From assembly GCA_942493135.1 (NCBI GenBank), contig OW818684.1, positions 6,448,001 to 6,512,000 of the forward strand: a stretch of DNA of 64,000 nt, read 5' to 3'. This stretch comes from Planctellipticum sp942493135. Lineage in GTDB: Bacteria; Planctomycetota; Planctomycetia; Planctomycetales; Planctomycetaceae. Numbering within the stretch: position 1 is the stretch's first letter; every line of letters begins with the position of its first letter. The notes under the pieces are model-generated. The model worked only from the letters and a program-made list of their open reading frames with translations, did no database searches and was not told where the DNA came from. Shown here piece after piece: positions 17,656 through 27,033 of this stretch. The position numbers were made by a program, and so were the translations under genes.

Positions 17656-18564
17656 CTAGAATTCGCCGAGGACTTCGCCGCCGGAGCGTGTCGCTAGGCC
17701 CTTGTAGATCGAGTCATCAATATTTTCGCTGATGAACTGCACGCGGCCGTCGCCGAACAGAAACTGCGATCCACCAACGTGCCGGCTGCTGAAGTCGTCC
17801 AGATGCTGCGCCGGGTGATTCGGCGTGTGATCGGTCACGCCGACGACTCGCATCGGGGCTTCTTCCCCCTCGGGGACTGAACCCACCCACGTGGAGTGCC
17901 AGCCGAGTTGGACGTCGGTCTTCCGTTCGCCGACCAGCAGGGAATTGCTGGCGCCGTCCACAAAGTCCCGCAGTCGGGTGACGCTGTTGTGATACATCGC
18001 CCCGTCGCCCCGGCACTGGGCGTCCGGAAACGACCCGCCGACGCAGATGTCTTCAGGAGCCTCGGTTCCGAACGAGGCGACATAGTTCGCGATCGGCAGT
18101 CGGGCGAGGATATTCGAGGGCGCGGCTTCTTCGCCGATCTCCCAGCGATCAGGGCCGGTGTCGGAGGGGCACCGGAACGCCGGCAGGACGACCTCGTGGA
18201 CGGGGAGGTTGGCCGGATCGACGATCGACAGCGAGAAGTTGATGCGGTTGTATAGGGGAGCCTGATCGAGCATCGGCAGAATCATCGCCCCCCAGCCGAA
18301 ACCGGAGACTCCCTCGAAATTGGCAACGGTGGGTGTCGCAGGATTCACGCCGATCCAGCCGGACGGGAATGCATTATGCGTGTCGTGGTAGTTGTGGAGC
18401 GCCAGGCCGAACTGCTTGAAATTGTTCTTGCACTGAGTGCGCCGGGCCGCCTCGCGGGCCTGCTGCACGGCCGGGAGGAGCAGGGCAATCAGGATCGCGA
18501 TGATGGCGATCACCACCAGTAGTTCGATGAGTGTGAAGCCGCGGCGAACAGGGCGGTTGGACAT
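17656..18564 (-). CDS. DUF1559 protein with type IV pilin-like N-terminus
   Basis: A 302 aa protein starting MSNRPVRRGFTLIELLVVIA, a prepilin-type leader with cleavage expected before F and a single long hydrophobic helix. The helix ends in LLLPAVQQAREAARR, followed by QCKNNFKQFGLALHNYHD. The rest is the DUF1559 domain, closing with the H-x9-DG type segment (SRHVGGSQFLFGDGRVQFI). Planctomycetes carry many such proteins, thought to be pseudopilin-like surface or periplasmic proteins; the role is not established. The ATG at 18564 was chosen over one 36 bp upstream because it starts the leader. The gene stands alone. Confidence 0.92.
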   Translation of the reverse strand: MSNRPVRRGFTLIELLVVIAIIAILIALLLPAVQQAREAARRTQCKNNFKQFGLALHNYHDTHNAFPSGWIGVNPATPTVANFEGVSGFGWGAMILPMLDQAPLYNRINFSLSIVDPANLPVHEVVLPAFRCPSDTGPDRWEIGEEAAPSNILARLPIANYVASFGTEAPEDICVGGSFPDAQCRGDGAMYHNSVTRLRDFVDGASNSLLVGERKTDVQLGWHSTWVGSVPEGEEAPMRVVGVTDHTPNHPAQHLDDFSSRHVGGSQFLFGDGRVQFISENIDDSIYKGLATRSGGEVLGEF

Positions 18565-18739
18565 GACGAAGACCCTTGAACAGACGCAATGGACCGGCAA
18601 ATGCGCGGATCAATGAATTGCAGGTAAGCCAGCGCAGCAGCGGCTGGTTGTCTGCGATTCTAGGCCTGATGCAAATCGTATGCAACAGGAAATTCCTCGC
18701 GGAACGACGAATTGGCGGAGAAATCCCCCCGGCGCCGAT

Positions 18740-20041
18740 TCAGCCGCCGGCTGCCGCAGGCGAACTGATGACGTCCCGAACCGCGCCGGCCAGACGGCGA
18801 ACGGCTTCGTGGATCCGCTCCGGGCTCAGAACGCCGAAGCTCAGCCGCATCTGGCGCCGGGGAGCGCTCCAGTCGACGCGATCGGCCGGATAGCAGAGCT
18901 CGCCAGGGACGTACATCACCTCGTGGCGCTTGCTGGCCAGCGAGAACAGGGGGCTGTCAAACCCGGTGGGAATCGATTCTGGCAGGCTCATCCAGACATA
19001 AAGCCCGCCGGCGGGATGGACCCAGGAAACGCCCGGCAGATCGACAAAGAATTCTTCGCAGGCGGCCAGCATGGCGTCCCGTTTGGCCCGGTAGCCGGCC
19101 AGCACCTGCCGCAGGTGGCTGGCATACTGCCCCGAGGCGAGGATATTGGCCAGCAGGTGCTGATTGAGATTCGCGGAGCCGAAGTCTTCGTTTCCCTTGC
19201 GGTCGCACAGGGGGCCGACCAGCTCGCGCGGGGCGATGCCATACCCGACCCGGATGCCGGGAGCGAAACTCTTTGAAAACGTCTGCGTGTAAACGACGTG
19301 TTCGTGCGTCGGATCGCAACTCCAGACGCTGGGGAGCGGCTCGCCGTCGTAGCGGAGCTCCCGGTAGGCGGCGTCTTCCAGAATCAGAATGCGATGCTCG
19401 CGCGACCAGCGGCGGGCGATCTCGACAACGCTCCGCCGACGGTCAGCCGAAAGGCAGACGCCGCTGGGATTCTCGAAGTCGCTGACGAGGTAGATAACCT
19501 TCACTCGCGGCAGTTCACCAGCGAGCTCCAGCTCCTGAAGGCGAGCTTCGAGGGCGTCCATCCGCATGCCATCGCCATCGGACGTCACCGGAATCGCCCG
19601 GGCGCCGACGCCGTTCAGGACGCCGAGGAAGACAAAGTACGTGGGGGCGGCGACCAGACAGATGTCGCCCGGGTCGAGCAACGTCTCCGCCGCGAGGGAC
19701 AGAAACTGCTGTGAGCCGGTCGTCGCCAGAAACTGATCGGGACCGACGCCGAGCTCGGAACGGGAAACGCCCTCCAGCCGGGCGAAGTGCGCGACGAGTT
19801 GTTCCCGGAGCCCGTCGGCCCCTGGCGTCGTGCCGTACTGCAGGGCCGAACGAGCCCGGGCAGGATCGGCCAGAAGTTCCTGCAGCGCCGTCTGACATTC
19901 CGCTGCGGGCAGCGTGGCCTCGTCGACCAGCCCTGCCGCCAGCGAAAGAACATGACGGTTCTCGACCGCCTGCTGCATCAGGAAGCTGATGGCCTGGCGA
20001 CGGGTCCAGGTGGAGCGATGGCTGAAGGAGATGGGGGGCAT
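18740..20041 (-). CDS. PLP-dependent aminotransferase, class I/II
   Basis: A 433 aa fold-type I aminotransferase. The PLP Lys lies in YTQTFSKSFAPGIRVGYG; other marks are ATTGSQQFLSLAAETLLDPGD, YLVSDFENPSGV (Asp/Asn contacts with PLP) and a C-terminal MRLSFGVLSPERI with the carboxylate-binding Arg. The pattern is that of the 2-aminoadipate/aromatic aminotransferase (LysN/ARO8, MocR-like catalytic) group, without a GntR DNA-binding domain. Substrate is not predictable. The ATG at 20041 was chosen because upstream codons are part of an intergenic heptamer repeat and the SufS gene. It follows sufS by 10 bp and may be co-transcribed. Confidence 0.87.
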   Translation of the reverse strand: MPPISFSHRSTWTRRQAISFLMQQAVENRHVLSLAAGLVDEATLPAAECQTALQELLADPARARSALQYGTTPGADGLREQLVAHFARLEGVSRSELGVGPDQFLATTGSQQFLSLAAETLLDPGDICLVAAPTYFVFLGVLNGVGARAIPVTSDGDGMRMDALEARLQELELAGELPRVKVIYLVSDFENPSGVCLSADRRRSVVEIARRWSREHRILILEDAAYRELRYDGEPLPSVWSCDPTHEHVVYTQTFSKSFAPGIRVGYGIAPRELVGPLCDRKGNEDFGSANLNQHLLANILASGQYASHLRQVLAGYRAKRDAMLAACEEFFVDLPGVSWVHPAGGLYVWMSLPESIPTGFDSPLFSLASKRHEVMYVPGELCYPADRVDWSAPRRQMRLSFGVLSPERIHEAVRRLAGAVRDVISSPAAAGG

Positions 20042-20046
20042 GAGGA

Positions 20047-20081
20047 AGTGGCTAGTGGTTGGTAGTTGGTGGCTGGTGAGG
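20047..20081. repeat. Heptamer-periodic repeat overlapping the sufS 3' end
   Basis: Plus-strand units AGTGGCT, AGTGGTT, GGTAGTT, GGTGGCT and GGTGAGG form five degenerate heptamers. On the minus strand they encode the last residues of SufS (QPPTTNH) and its TAG stop, and they end just before the aminotransferase start. Confidence 0.65.
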
Positions 20082-21410
20082 AGATGATGGCGATTTTCGG
20101 CCTCGCTCGAACTTCCGTCTGGCGGCTGCGATGGCTTCCACAAGAGCATCGACTTCTTCAAGTGTGTTGTAAAACGCAAAGCTAGCCCGCGTAGTAGCGT
20201 CCACTTCAAGAAAATCATGCAAGGGCATTGTGCAGTGATGGCTGCCTCGAACCGCGACTCCGCTCCCATCTAGACGCTGCGAGAGATCATGGGCATGCAC
20301 GTCTGGAAGTGAGAAGCTGAAGATTGCTCCACGATTGGCCAAATCCGGCCCGAATAGTCTTAGGCCCGGAATGTCAGACAATCGTGGTTGTGCGTATTCT
20401 GCTAGCCGACGCTCCTGCGTTTCTATTGCCGTCCAGCCGATTTCAGAGAGATAGTCAATCGCGGCACCGAGGCCGATCGCTTCGACATACGGAAGGGTTC
20501 CAGCTTCAAATTTATTTGGAGACTTGGCCCAAGTTGAGTGGTCCTTATAAACCCTGTTGATCATGTTGCCGCCGCCGAACACTGGTTCCATTTCGGCCAA
20601 GATTTCGCGTTTCGCGTACAGAACTCCAATGCCGGTCGGTCCATAGAGTTTGTGTCCTGAGAATGCCAAGAAGTCGATATCCGTTGCTTGCACGTCGAAC
20701 CGTGAATGCGGGATGCTTTGAGCGCCGTCGACAAGGATTTTCGCGCCGACTGCATGTGCCCGCTCGGCCAAGAACCCGATTGGATTGACAGTGCCCAAAA
20801 CGTTAGACATGCCGGTGACGGCGAGGAGTTTGGTCTTCCGTGTCAGGCATGTGTCGAGCTGATCGAGATCGAGGCGGCCATCGCTCGTGAGTGGAACAAA
20901 TCTCAGAATCGCCCCTGTCGATTTGGCCGCCATCTGCCAAGGAACGAGATTGGAGTGGTGCTCCATCTCATTGACGAGGATTTCATCTCCGGGGCGTAAG
21001 AACTGCCGACCCCAGCCAAGCGCAACCATGTTGATCGACATCGTGGTGCCGGACGTAAAGACTACTTCCTGAGTCTCTTCATCACCAATGCTAAGCGAAA
21101 AGTCGTCAGGCTCGCGTGCATTTAAGAATCGCCGGATCTTCTCTCTTGCCAGCGTCAGCTCGGCGGTCGTCCTTTCGCCTAACTCGTAGATGCCGCGGTG
21201 CACGTTCGCGTTGTACTGTTCGAGACAGTCTCGCATCTTCTCAATAACGCACGACGGCTTCTGTGCCGTAGCGCCGTTGTCCAGATACACGAGTCGCCGA
21301 CCGCTTGGAAGCGTACGCTGAAGGATTGGGAAGTCCTTCCGAACGCGTTCCACGTCGAATGGAATCGAACCGATCGCGGTTACAGAAGTGCTGGGGGCCT
21401 CGGCGGACAT
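20052..21410 (-). CDS. sufS: Cysteine desulfurase SufS
   Basis: Removes sulfur from cysteine as a persulfide and passes it to SufU for Fe-S cluster assembly. PLP Lys is in AFSGHKLYGPTGIGVLYA, with LVDGAQSIPH before it, and the catalytic Cys is in VRGSHHCTMPLHDF. MEHHSNLVPWQ is also typical. About 452 aa if started at 21410 (MSAEAPS), a little long for the family; ATG at 21419 is an alternative. The final KSPSSPHQPPTTNH is not SufS sequence but comes from an intergenic repeat. Hand counts give about 50% GC inside the gene against over 70% in sampled neighbouring lines, so the allele looks foreign. sufU lies 53 bp upstream. Confidence 0.93.
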   Translation of the reverse strand: MSAEAPSTSVTAIGSIPFDVERVRKDFPILQRTLPSGRRLVYLDNGATAQKPSCVIEKMRDCLEQYNANVHRGIYELGERTTAELTLAREKIRRFLNAREPDDFSLSIGDEETQEVVFTSGTTMSINMVALGWGRQFLRPGDEILVNEMEHHSNLVPWQMAAKSTGAILRFVPLTSDGRLDLDQLDTCLTRKTKLLAVTGMSNVLGTVNPIGFLAERAHAVGAKILVDGAQSIPHSRFDVQATDIDFLAFSGHKLYGPTGIGVLYAKREILAEMEPVFGGGNMINRVYKDHSTWAKSPNKFEAGTLPYVEAIGLGAAIDYLSEIGWTAIETQERRLAEYAQPRLSDIPGLRLFGPDLANRGAIFSFSLPDVHAHDLSQRLDGSGVAVRGSHHCTMPLHDFLEVDATTRASFAFYNTLEEVDALVEAIAAARRKFERGRKSPSSPHQPPTTNH

Positions 21411-21463
21411 TGGCAGCATATTCCCTGGGGCCAACCGAACGCCGGGGCGTCTGGCGGTGGTGT

Positions 21464-21889
21464 CTATGGAGTCTCGGACGCTGTCGCGGCCGACGGGTTC
21501 GCGCCGGGCGCATCGAGCGAATACAGCATCGTCTTCAGAATCTTGAAGCTGAGCAGCCCGCACTTCTGCCGGCTGGCGGTCAGGCGGACGCCGAGCAGGT
21601 CGAGCATTTCGCGAGCTTGAAAACTCTTCAACTCTTCGAGCGTCTTGCCTTCGGCGTACTGGCAGAGGATCGACGCGGCGGCCTGGCTGATCGCACAGCC
21701 GCGGCCGGTGAACCAGGCTTCGGCGACGCGGCCGTCCTCCAGCCGGAGCTGCAGTTCGAGCTGGTCGCCGCAGATCGGATTCTTGTCGGCATGGGTGCAG
21801 GACGCACAGGCCAGCGATCCACGATGGTACGGACTCTCGAAGTGATCGAGAATGTGGTCGTCGTACATGTCGTCGAAACGATCGTCCAC
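21464..21889 (-). CDS. sufU: SufU-type Fe-S scaffold/sulfur-transfer protein
   Basis: A 141 aa IscU-fold protein that accepts sulfur from SufS. The three expected Cys positions are seen: NPICGDQLEL, GRGCAISQAAASIL and ASRQKCGLLSF, together with the acidic residue in CGD. The LDHFESPYHRG opening is typical. The GTG start at 21889 puts six residues before MYDDHILDHF, as in other SufU proteins, with GGAG close upstream; ATG at 21868 is possible. Unlike sufS, the gene has normal high GC. It lies directly upstream of sufS on the same strand. No sufB, sufC or sufD is in the window. Confidence 0.9.
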   Translation of the reverse strand: MDDRFDDMYDDHILDHFESPYHRGSLACASCTHADKNPICGDQLELQLRLEDGRVAEAWFTGRGCAISQAAASILCQYAEGKTLEELKSFQAREMLDLLGVRLTASRQKCGLLSFKILKTMLYSLDAPGANPSAATASETP

Positions 21890-22213
21890 GTCACTCCACC
21901 CGGCGGAACTCCTTCCGGGAGGCCCGCATACGTTCAAAAACACCTGAACAGGAACGCCGCGGAAATCTGGCGCTTCCGCAACGCCATTGTAGGAAGGACG
22001 CCCCCCGTTTCCAACCGGCCCACCGCCCACCGCACGCGGCCCGGGGCGCCGACCCGCCACGGGCGGTTTCTGCCGACTCAGAGATGGGTTGGGCGTGGAT
22101 GATCGATTCCGCGGCGGTGGGGAGACCACGGCCAAGCGAGCTGGCAGCGGCACGCGGAGGAACCTGGTACGTACGATTCGCATTGCTGGACGAGGCGCCG
22201 TAATGCGGGGTGA
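21890..22213. other. Intergenic region upstream of sufU
   Basis: About 320 bp between the end of the kinase gene and the sufU start, both on the minus strand. It probably carries the sufU promoter. No gene, repeat or strong dyad was found. Confidence 0.35.
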
Positions 22214-23869
22214 TCAGCGTGGGCTGAGCAGCGTCCACCAGGCGGCGATGAGGGTGAGAGTGACCAGGAGCGCGATGCCGCAGAAAATCGCGAGCGATCG
22301 CAGGCTGCCGGTGGCCTGAGGCGGTGGCTCAGGAAAACTGGCGGTTGAGGGAAGGCTGTAGCTGATCCGGAACTGCTGCTGGTTCCCGATCGTCAATTCG
22401 TCGCCGTTGCGGAGGGCCCGGTAAGTGACGTCCTCGCCATTGATCTGGGTTCCGTTGCGGCTGCCGAGATCGCGGACCCACCAGAACGTCCCGTCGAACT
22501 GCAGTTCGCAATGATGGCCGGAGACGGCCGCTTCGGGGACGCAGAGATCGCAATCGTCCTTGCGGCCAATGATCAATGACGTCGCGGTGAGCGGAATCGA
22601 CTGATCGCGGTTGCGCCAGGTGAGCGTTCCCAGGAGCGGCAGCGCGGAATTGTCGTTCCCCGATCGGTCCTGATCGGCGGCTCGTCGGACCTGCTGCGCC
22701 TGAGCGACCGAACTGCCGAGAGAGGGACGCGCCGTCGAGCCGGCGAGCTGATTCTTCTGCGCCCGATCGTCGGCGAACCGGGCCAGGCGGCGTTCGGCGT
22801 CCCGCTTGCGCTGCGCCAGGATCGTCGGGAAGTCAAACGCCGCGATGGCGGGTCGCGACCACTTTGCGAGGGCTTCGGCGGCGGCGACGGCGCTCGGGAA
22901 GCGGTCGGCCGGGTCGGCGGCGAGCATCTTCGCGACAATGTCGGAAACTTCCTGCGGAATCGTCGGGACGATCTCCCGCACCGAACGGCTCGCTGGCGTC
23001 TGGCCGTCGGATGATTTGGAGCGGGGGCGGTGCGACCGGCAGGTGAGAGCGAGGAAGAGCGTGGCGCCCAGGCTGTAGACATCGGAACGGGGGTCGGATG
23101 CGAGGCTGTCGGCGGTCTGCTCCGGGGCGGAGAACTCTTCGGTGCCGACACTCTCGTGGCCGAAAATCATGGCCATCGAGAATTCGTCGCCGGCGTCCCC
23201 TTCGCGGAGCATCGCCAGGCCAAAGTCGAGCAGGCGGACGTGCCCTTTGCGGTCGATGAGCAAGTTCTGGGGCTTGACGTCGCGGTGCACGACGCCGCGA
23301 TGGTGGATGTAGTCGAGAGCCAGGGCCGCCTGGCGGATGAATTCGCAGGCCTGTCCCCAGGGGAGGCAATGATGCTTCTGGAGGACTTCGAGAAGATTGG
23401 CCCCTTCGACGAGCTCCATCGTCATATAGGGGAGGCCGCCGGCGATGCCGAGATGATGCGTACGGATAATGTGACGGTGCTTCAGCAGCAGGCCGACGCG
23501 GGCTTCCTGCTGAAAGCGGGCGAACATCCCCTGATCGTTCTTGAGACGTTCGGAGAGGACTTTCAGAGCGACGAGTTCGCCCGTAGTCGTGTCCCGCGCC
23601 TGGTAGACGCAGCCCATGCCGCCGACGCCCAGCACGTCGAGAATCTGGTACTGGTCGAAGAAAAAGCCGCGGGACCGGCCTTCAAGGAGCCGGTCGGCTT
23701 GAAACCGGGTGAGCAGTCCCCGGGCAATGAGCAGTCGACCCAGGCTGTCGTCGGAAGTCTGCACGGCGACCGAGGGATCACGCTCCAGCGCAGCAAGCTG
23801 CGCGGACGTGAGCAATCCGCTTTCGGCGAGATGCTCCCGAAAGGACGCGAGGAGCTGGGACTGCTCCAT
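22214..23869 (-). CDS. Serine/threonine protein kinase with FHA domain and C-terminal membrane anchor
   Basis: A 551 aa Hanks-type kinase. Residues 1-70 form a helical module often preceding planctomycete kinases (LLIARGLLTRFQADRLLEG). The kinase domain spans about 72-350: glycine loop GVGGMGCVY, catalytic K103, HRD with D197 (VVHRDVKPQNLL), DFG at 215-217, and APE-like SAPEQ. A linker of about 80 residues leads to an FHA domain with IIGRKDDCDLCVPE, SGHHCEL and DLGSRNGTQING, which binds phosphothreonine. A single hydrophobic helix lies at the C-terminus, so kinase and FHA would face the cytoplasm. All catalytic residues are present. Start at 23869 is the first ATG of the helical module. Confidence 0.92.
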   Translation of the reverse strand: MEQSQLLASFREHLAESGLLTSAQLAALERDPSVAVQTSDDSLGRLLIARGLLTRFQADRLLEGRSRGFFFDQYQILDVLGVGGMGCVYQARDTTTGELVALKVLSERLKNDQGMFARFQQEARVGLLLKHRHIIRTHHLGIAGGLPYMTMELVEGANLLEVLQKHHCLPWGQACEFIRQAALALDYIHHRGVVHRDVKPQNLLIDRKGHVRLLDFGLAMLREGDAGDEFSMAMIFGHESVGTEEFSAPEQTADSLASDPRSDVYSLGATLFLALTCRSHRPRSKSSDGQTPASRSVREIVPTIPQEVSDIVAKMLAADPADRFPSAVAAAEALAKWSRPAIAAFDFPTILAQRKRDAERRLARFADDRAQKNQLAGSTARPSLGSSVAQAQQVRRAADQDRSGNDNSALPLLGTLTWRNRDQSIPLTATSLIIGRKDDCDLCVPEAAVSGHHCELQFDGTFWWVRDLGSRNGTQINGEDVTYRALRNGDELTIGNQQQFRISYSLPSTASFPEPPPQATGSLRSLAIFCGIALLVTLTLIAAWWTLLSPR

Positions 23870-24043
23870 GGAGTTGACGCCTGAACGAAAATGACGTGGA
23901 ACGCAGGCCCGCACTCCCTGCAAAGTATTCGTCGATTGTTGCTGAGCGCCAACGGAATTTCTGGAAATCCGCGAAGAACTCGCAGAAATACTCGGTAGGA
24001 TCGGGTGAATCGGGCACTCCCGTCGGCACGATCGCGCGACGGG

Positions 24044-25528
24044 TTACGCCTGGCGCGCGGCGATGTCCACCAGCGTGCGGACGAAGCAGCCCGTGCCTCC
24101 TGCTTCGCGATGCGGCTTGTTGCCGGAGGCGAAGGCGGGGCCGGCGATGTCCAGATGGACCCAGGGCTTGCCGTCAACGAACCGCTGCAGAAATTTGGCG
24201 GCAGTGATGGCTCCGCCCCAGCGACCGCCGGTGTTCTTGATGTCGCCGATGTCACCCTTGATCAGGTCGTCATACTGGTCCCAGGTCGGAAGCTGCCAGA
24301 GGTCTTCGCCGGTTGCTTTGGCCGCGGTGAGTACGGCATCGCACCAGGGCTGGTTGTTCGTGAACGCTCCGGCGACATCTTCACCGAGGGCGACCACGCA
24401 GGCGCCGGTGAGCGTGGCGAGATCGATGATCCGGTCGACGCCCCGGTCGACGGCATAACTGAGGACGTCGGCCAGGACGAGGCGGCCCTCGGCGTCCGTG
24501 TTGAGGACTTCGATCGTCACGCCGTTGCGGGCGGTGAGGATGTCGCCCAGTTTAAACGCGGAGCCGCCGGTCATGTTTTCGACGAGCCCCATATACCCGA
24601 TGACGTTGACCGGAAGTTTGAGGCGGGCGATGGCCGACATGGCGCCGAGCACGGTCGCTGCGCCGGCCATGTCGCATTTCATGGTCAGCATGCCATCCGT
24701 CGGTTTGAGGGAGAGCCCGCCGCTGTCGAACGTGACGCCCTTGCCGACGAGAGCCAGCTTCGGAGCATCCGCGGGGCCGCCGCGATGTTCGAGGATGATC
24801 ATGCGGGGGGGCTGATCGCTGCCGCGGGAGACCGCCAGCAGGGATTGCATCCGTTCCTGTTCCAGGCGGGGCTGATCGAAGATTTCGATCGCCAGGCCGG
24901 TTTCCGCCGCGACGGCCTGAGCACGTGCGGCGAAGCCGACGGGAGTGATTTCCTGCGGCGGGCGATTGACGAGGTCGCGGGCGAGGTTGACGGATTCGCC
25001 GAGGATCTGGCCGCGGGCAAGACCGGCCTGGGCCTCGGCCTGCATCGCATTGTCGGCCAGCAGAGTGACCGAGGCGAACGGGAAGCGGCTCTTTTCGGCC
25101 TTGAAGAGGTCCTGGCCGACGCAGCCAATCAGGAACGCGCTGGCGGCGGATTCGGCCGACGTGGCGCAGCCGAGTGAAAGCTCCGGCAAGGCGACGGCGA
25201 TTTTCACGCCGGCCTTATCCGAGACGGCCCGCGCGGCGGTTGTGAGTGCTCGATCGAGTCGGCCGCGCGTGAGATCGGCGGAATTTCCCAGTCCCAGCAG
25301 CAGCACGCGGGACGCGGCGATGCCCGTCACTCCCCGGAGCGCGAGCGTGGCCGCGAACTTGGCCGAGAAGTCCCCGGACTCGCGCAGCCGGGTCAGCGTG
25401 CCGCCGAGGGCTGCGTCGAGCGCCGTGAGGCTCGCAGGTGGGGCGCCGTCCGCGAGAACGGGGATGACGAGCCAGTCAGCAGGGGCCTGTGTCCAGGCGG
25501 CGGATTCGCAGCGGAGTTCCGTAGTCAC
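24044..25528 (-). CDS. pepA: Leucyl aminopeptidase (peptidase family M17)
   Basis: Cytoplasmic two-zinc aminopeptidase of 494 aa, removing N-terminal residues, especially Leu, from peptides. The C-terminal catalytic half shows LVGKGVTFDSGGLSLKP, MKCDMAGAATVLGAM and the M17 signature NTDAEGRLVLADVLSYA, giving the metal-binding Lys, Asp and Glu residues. The N-terminal domain is the usual less conserved macro-like fold. The GTG at 25528 gives the family length and has AAGGA about 10 bp upstream; longer frames from upstream ATGs add about 37 residues without family similarity. The gene for phosphofructokinase lies 119 bp upstream on the same strand. Confidence 0.93.
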   Translation of the reverse strand: MTTELRCESAAWTQAPADWLVIPVLADGAPPASLTALDAALGGTLTRLRESGDFSAKFAATLALRGVTGIAASRVLLLGLGNSADLTRGRLDRALTTAARAVSDKAGVKIAVALPELSLGCATSAESAASAFLIGCVGQDLFKAEKSRFPFASVTLLADNAMQAEAQAGLARGQILGESVNLARDLVNRPPQEITPVGFAARAQAVAAETGLAIEIFDQPRLEQERMQSLLAVSRGSDQPPRMIILEHRGGPADAPKLALVGKGVTFDSGGLSLKPTDGMLTMKCDMAGAATVLGAMSAIARLKLPVNVIGYMGLVENMTGGSAFKLGDILTARNGVTIEVLNTDAEGRLVLADVLSYAVDRGVDRIIDLATLTGACVVALGEDVAGAFTNNQPWCDAVLTAAKATGEDLWQLPTWDQYDDLIKGDIGDIKNTGGRWGGAITAAKFLQRFVDGKPWVHLDIAGPAFASGNKPHREAGGTGCFVRTLVDIAARQA

Positions 25529-25647
25529 GGGAGGCGGTTCCTTGGTGGCTGGCTGGCCAATGGGGAGGAGCATATCGAAGAGCATGCTCGCCTGGCGGGG
25601 CGAGCATGCCACGCAGGAATCTGGAAGACGACCGGTCACGCCCGGTC

Positions 25648-27033
25648 CTACTTTTCCTTGATGGTTTCAATGCGGCGCTGGATGTCGATGTTGACGCTCT
25701 GATAGCGGGTGGAGAGCTTGCCGGGACTGAAGAGATCGTTGCGGATCACTTCGACGTCTTCGGCCCCGATGGCGTTCGTGAGCATTGTCATCATGTACTC
25801 CTTCCCGAGTCGGGAAGGCTGAAAACGTTTGGCGTCATAGAGCGACGGGTGGACGTGGCGGGGGTGTATCCGCTTCCACTGGTCGCGGAGCTTGTTCGCG
25901 GGAATGGAATCCAGATAGAAACCATTGGTTTTCGACCACTGGAGCGTGGCAACCGTGTTGTTCTGGCCCTGCCGCAGCAGGTCGACCGCCTTACCGCCAA
26001 GCTGGGTGGCATAGAAGCGGTCAAACAGGATCGGACGACCGCCGCGCTGCGTGTGGCCGACTTTTCGAGTGAAAATGGCGGAGTCGGCGGATTCATGCCG
26101 ACGGCGGCTGCCGAAGTAGTCGTCGCCGAAGCGGGCGGCGAGCAGTCGCTTGAGTTCCTCGGCGGCGCCGCTGTAGATCACGTTGCCGGCGGGGTCGTAG
26201 CTCTTCGTGGCGGCTCCGAGTTGCCGGCCTTCGGAGTCGCGGACCCCTTCGCCGACGACGATCACCACGTGTTTCTGCAGGTCGTAGAGATTGGCGACCC
26301 GCTCTTCGAGGTGATCCATGTCGAGAGGGAATTCGGGGAGCAGGACGATATCCGGCTGCCCGTAGGCCGAGCCGAGCGGAATATAGCCCGAATCTCGCCC
26401 CATGACCTCAATGATGGCGATCCGGCGGTGACTTTCGGCGGTCGTCCGGATGCGCTCGATGCCCTGCGTGACGACGAAGACGGCGGTGGCATAGCCCGGA
26501 GTGGCGAAGTTGATGATGTCTTCGAGCTCGATAGACTCGCGTTGCGGCGCCTTGAAATAGGTCGCCTTGCCGCCCGCCTGATGTTCTTCGCGGGTCCACT
26601 CGTTCGGTTCGTCGATGTAGTTCAGCCCCAGATCGTTGTCGATGGTCTTGGGGGCCAGGACGCAGGGGAACAGTTCGGAGAGGGGCTGCATGCCGTTGAT
26701 GGTGCCGTCGCCGCCGATGCAGATCAGGCCCTCCAGCTCCAGGGCTTTGATCCGCGGCGTCATCTCGGCGACAAGGTCGATCTGCTCGGGATCGATATAG
26801 GTGCGCGAGGCCCCCAGCAGGGTGCCACCCTTGTTGGGGTCGAGTTCGGGGATGGTCGTGAAGAGTGGATTGAGGCGGACGTGAGGCACGCGGGGATCGA
26901 CGATGCCGGCGAAGCCCCGGATGATGCCGACGACTTCGATTCGGAGGGCGTTGGCCCGCTCGACGGCCCCGAAAATGGTGGCGTTGAGTGCCGGGGTGTC
27001 GCCGCCCGCTGTCAGGATGCCGATCCGTCGCAT
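25648..27033 (-). CDS. pfk: 6-phosphofructokinase
   Basis: Glycolytic enzyme of 461 aa phosphorylating fructose 6-phosphate at C1. Motifs: GILTAGGDTPALN (5-17), CIGGDGT (105-111), PKTIDND (128-134), and EVMGRDSGYIPL. The Gly after GGD points to ATP as phosphoryl donor, since PPi-dependent enzymes usually have Asp there, while the Lys in PKTIDND is shared with PPi enzymes and with the long ATP-dependent group that includes trypanosome enzymes. ATP use is therefore likely but not certain. The ATG at 27033 has GAGGCGG upstream. Pyruvate kinase, the other glycolytic gene in the window, is 16 kb away. Confidence 0.92.
   Translation of the reverse strand: MRRIGILTAGGDTPALNATIFGAVERANALRIEVVGIIRGFAGIVDPRVPHVRLNPLFTTIPELDPNKGGTLLGASRTYIDPEQIDLVAEMTPRIKALELEGLICIGGDGTINGMQPLSELFPCVLAPKTIDNDLGLNYIDEPNEWTREEHQAGGKATYFKAPQRESIELEDIINFATPGYATAVFVVTQGIERIRTTAESHRRIAIIEVMGRDSGYIPLGSAYGQPDIVLLPEFPLDMDHLEERVANLYDLQKHVVIVVGEGVRDSEGRQLGAATKSYDPAGNVIYSGAAEELKRLLAARFGDDYFGSRRRHESADSAIFTRKVGHTQRGGRPILFDRFYATQLGGKAVDLLRQGQNNTVATLQWSKTNGFYLDSIPANKLRDQWKRIHPRHVHPSLYDAKRFQPSRLGKEYMMTMLTNAIGAEDVEVIRNDLFSPGKLSTRYQSVNIDIQRRIETIKEK

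Noticed and set aside
19960..20269. Long N-terminal extension of the aminotransferase
   Set aside because: It would overlap the sufS gene in another frame and read through the repeat; the aminotransferase domain starts at 20041.
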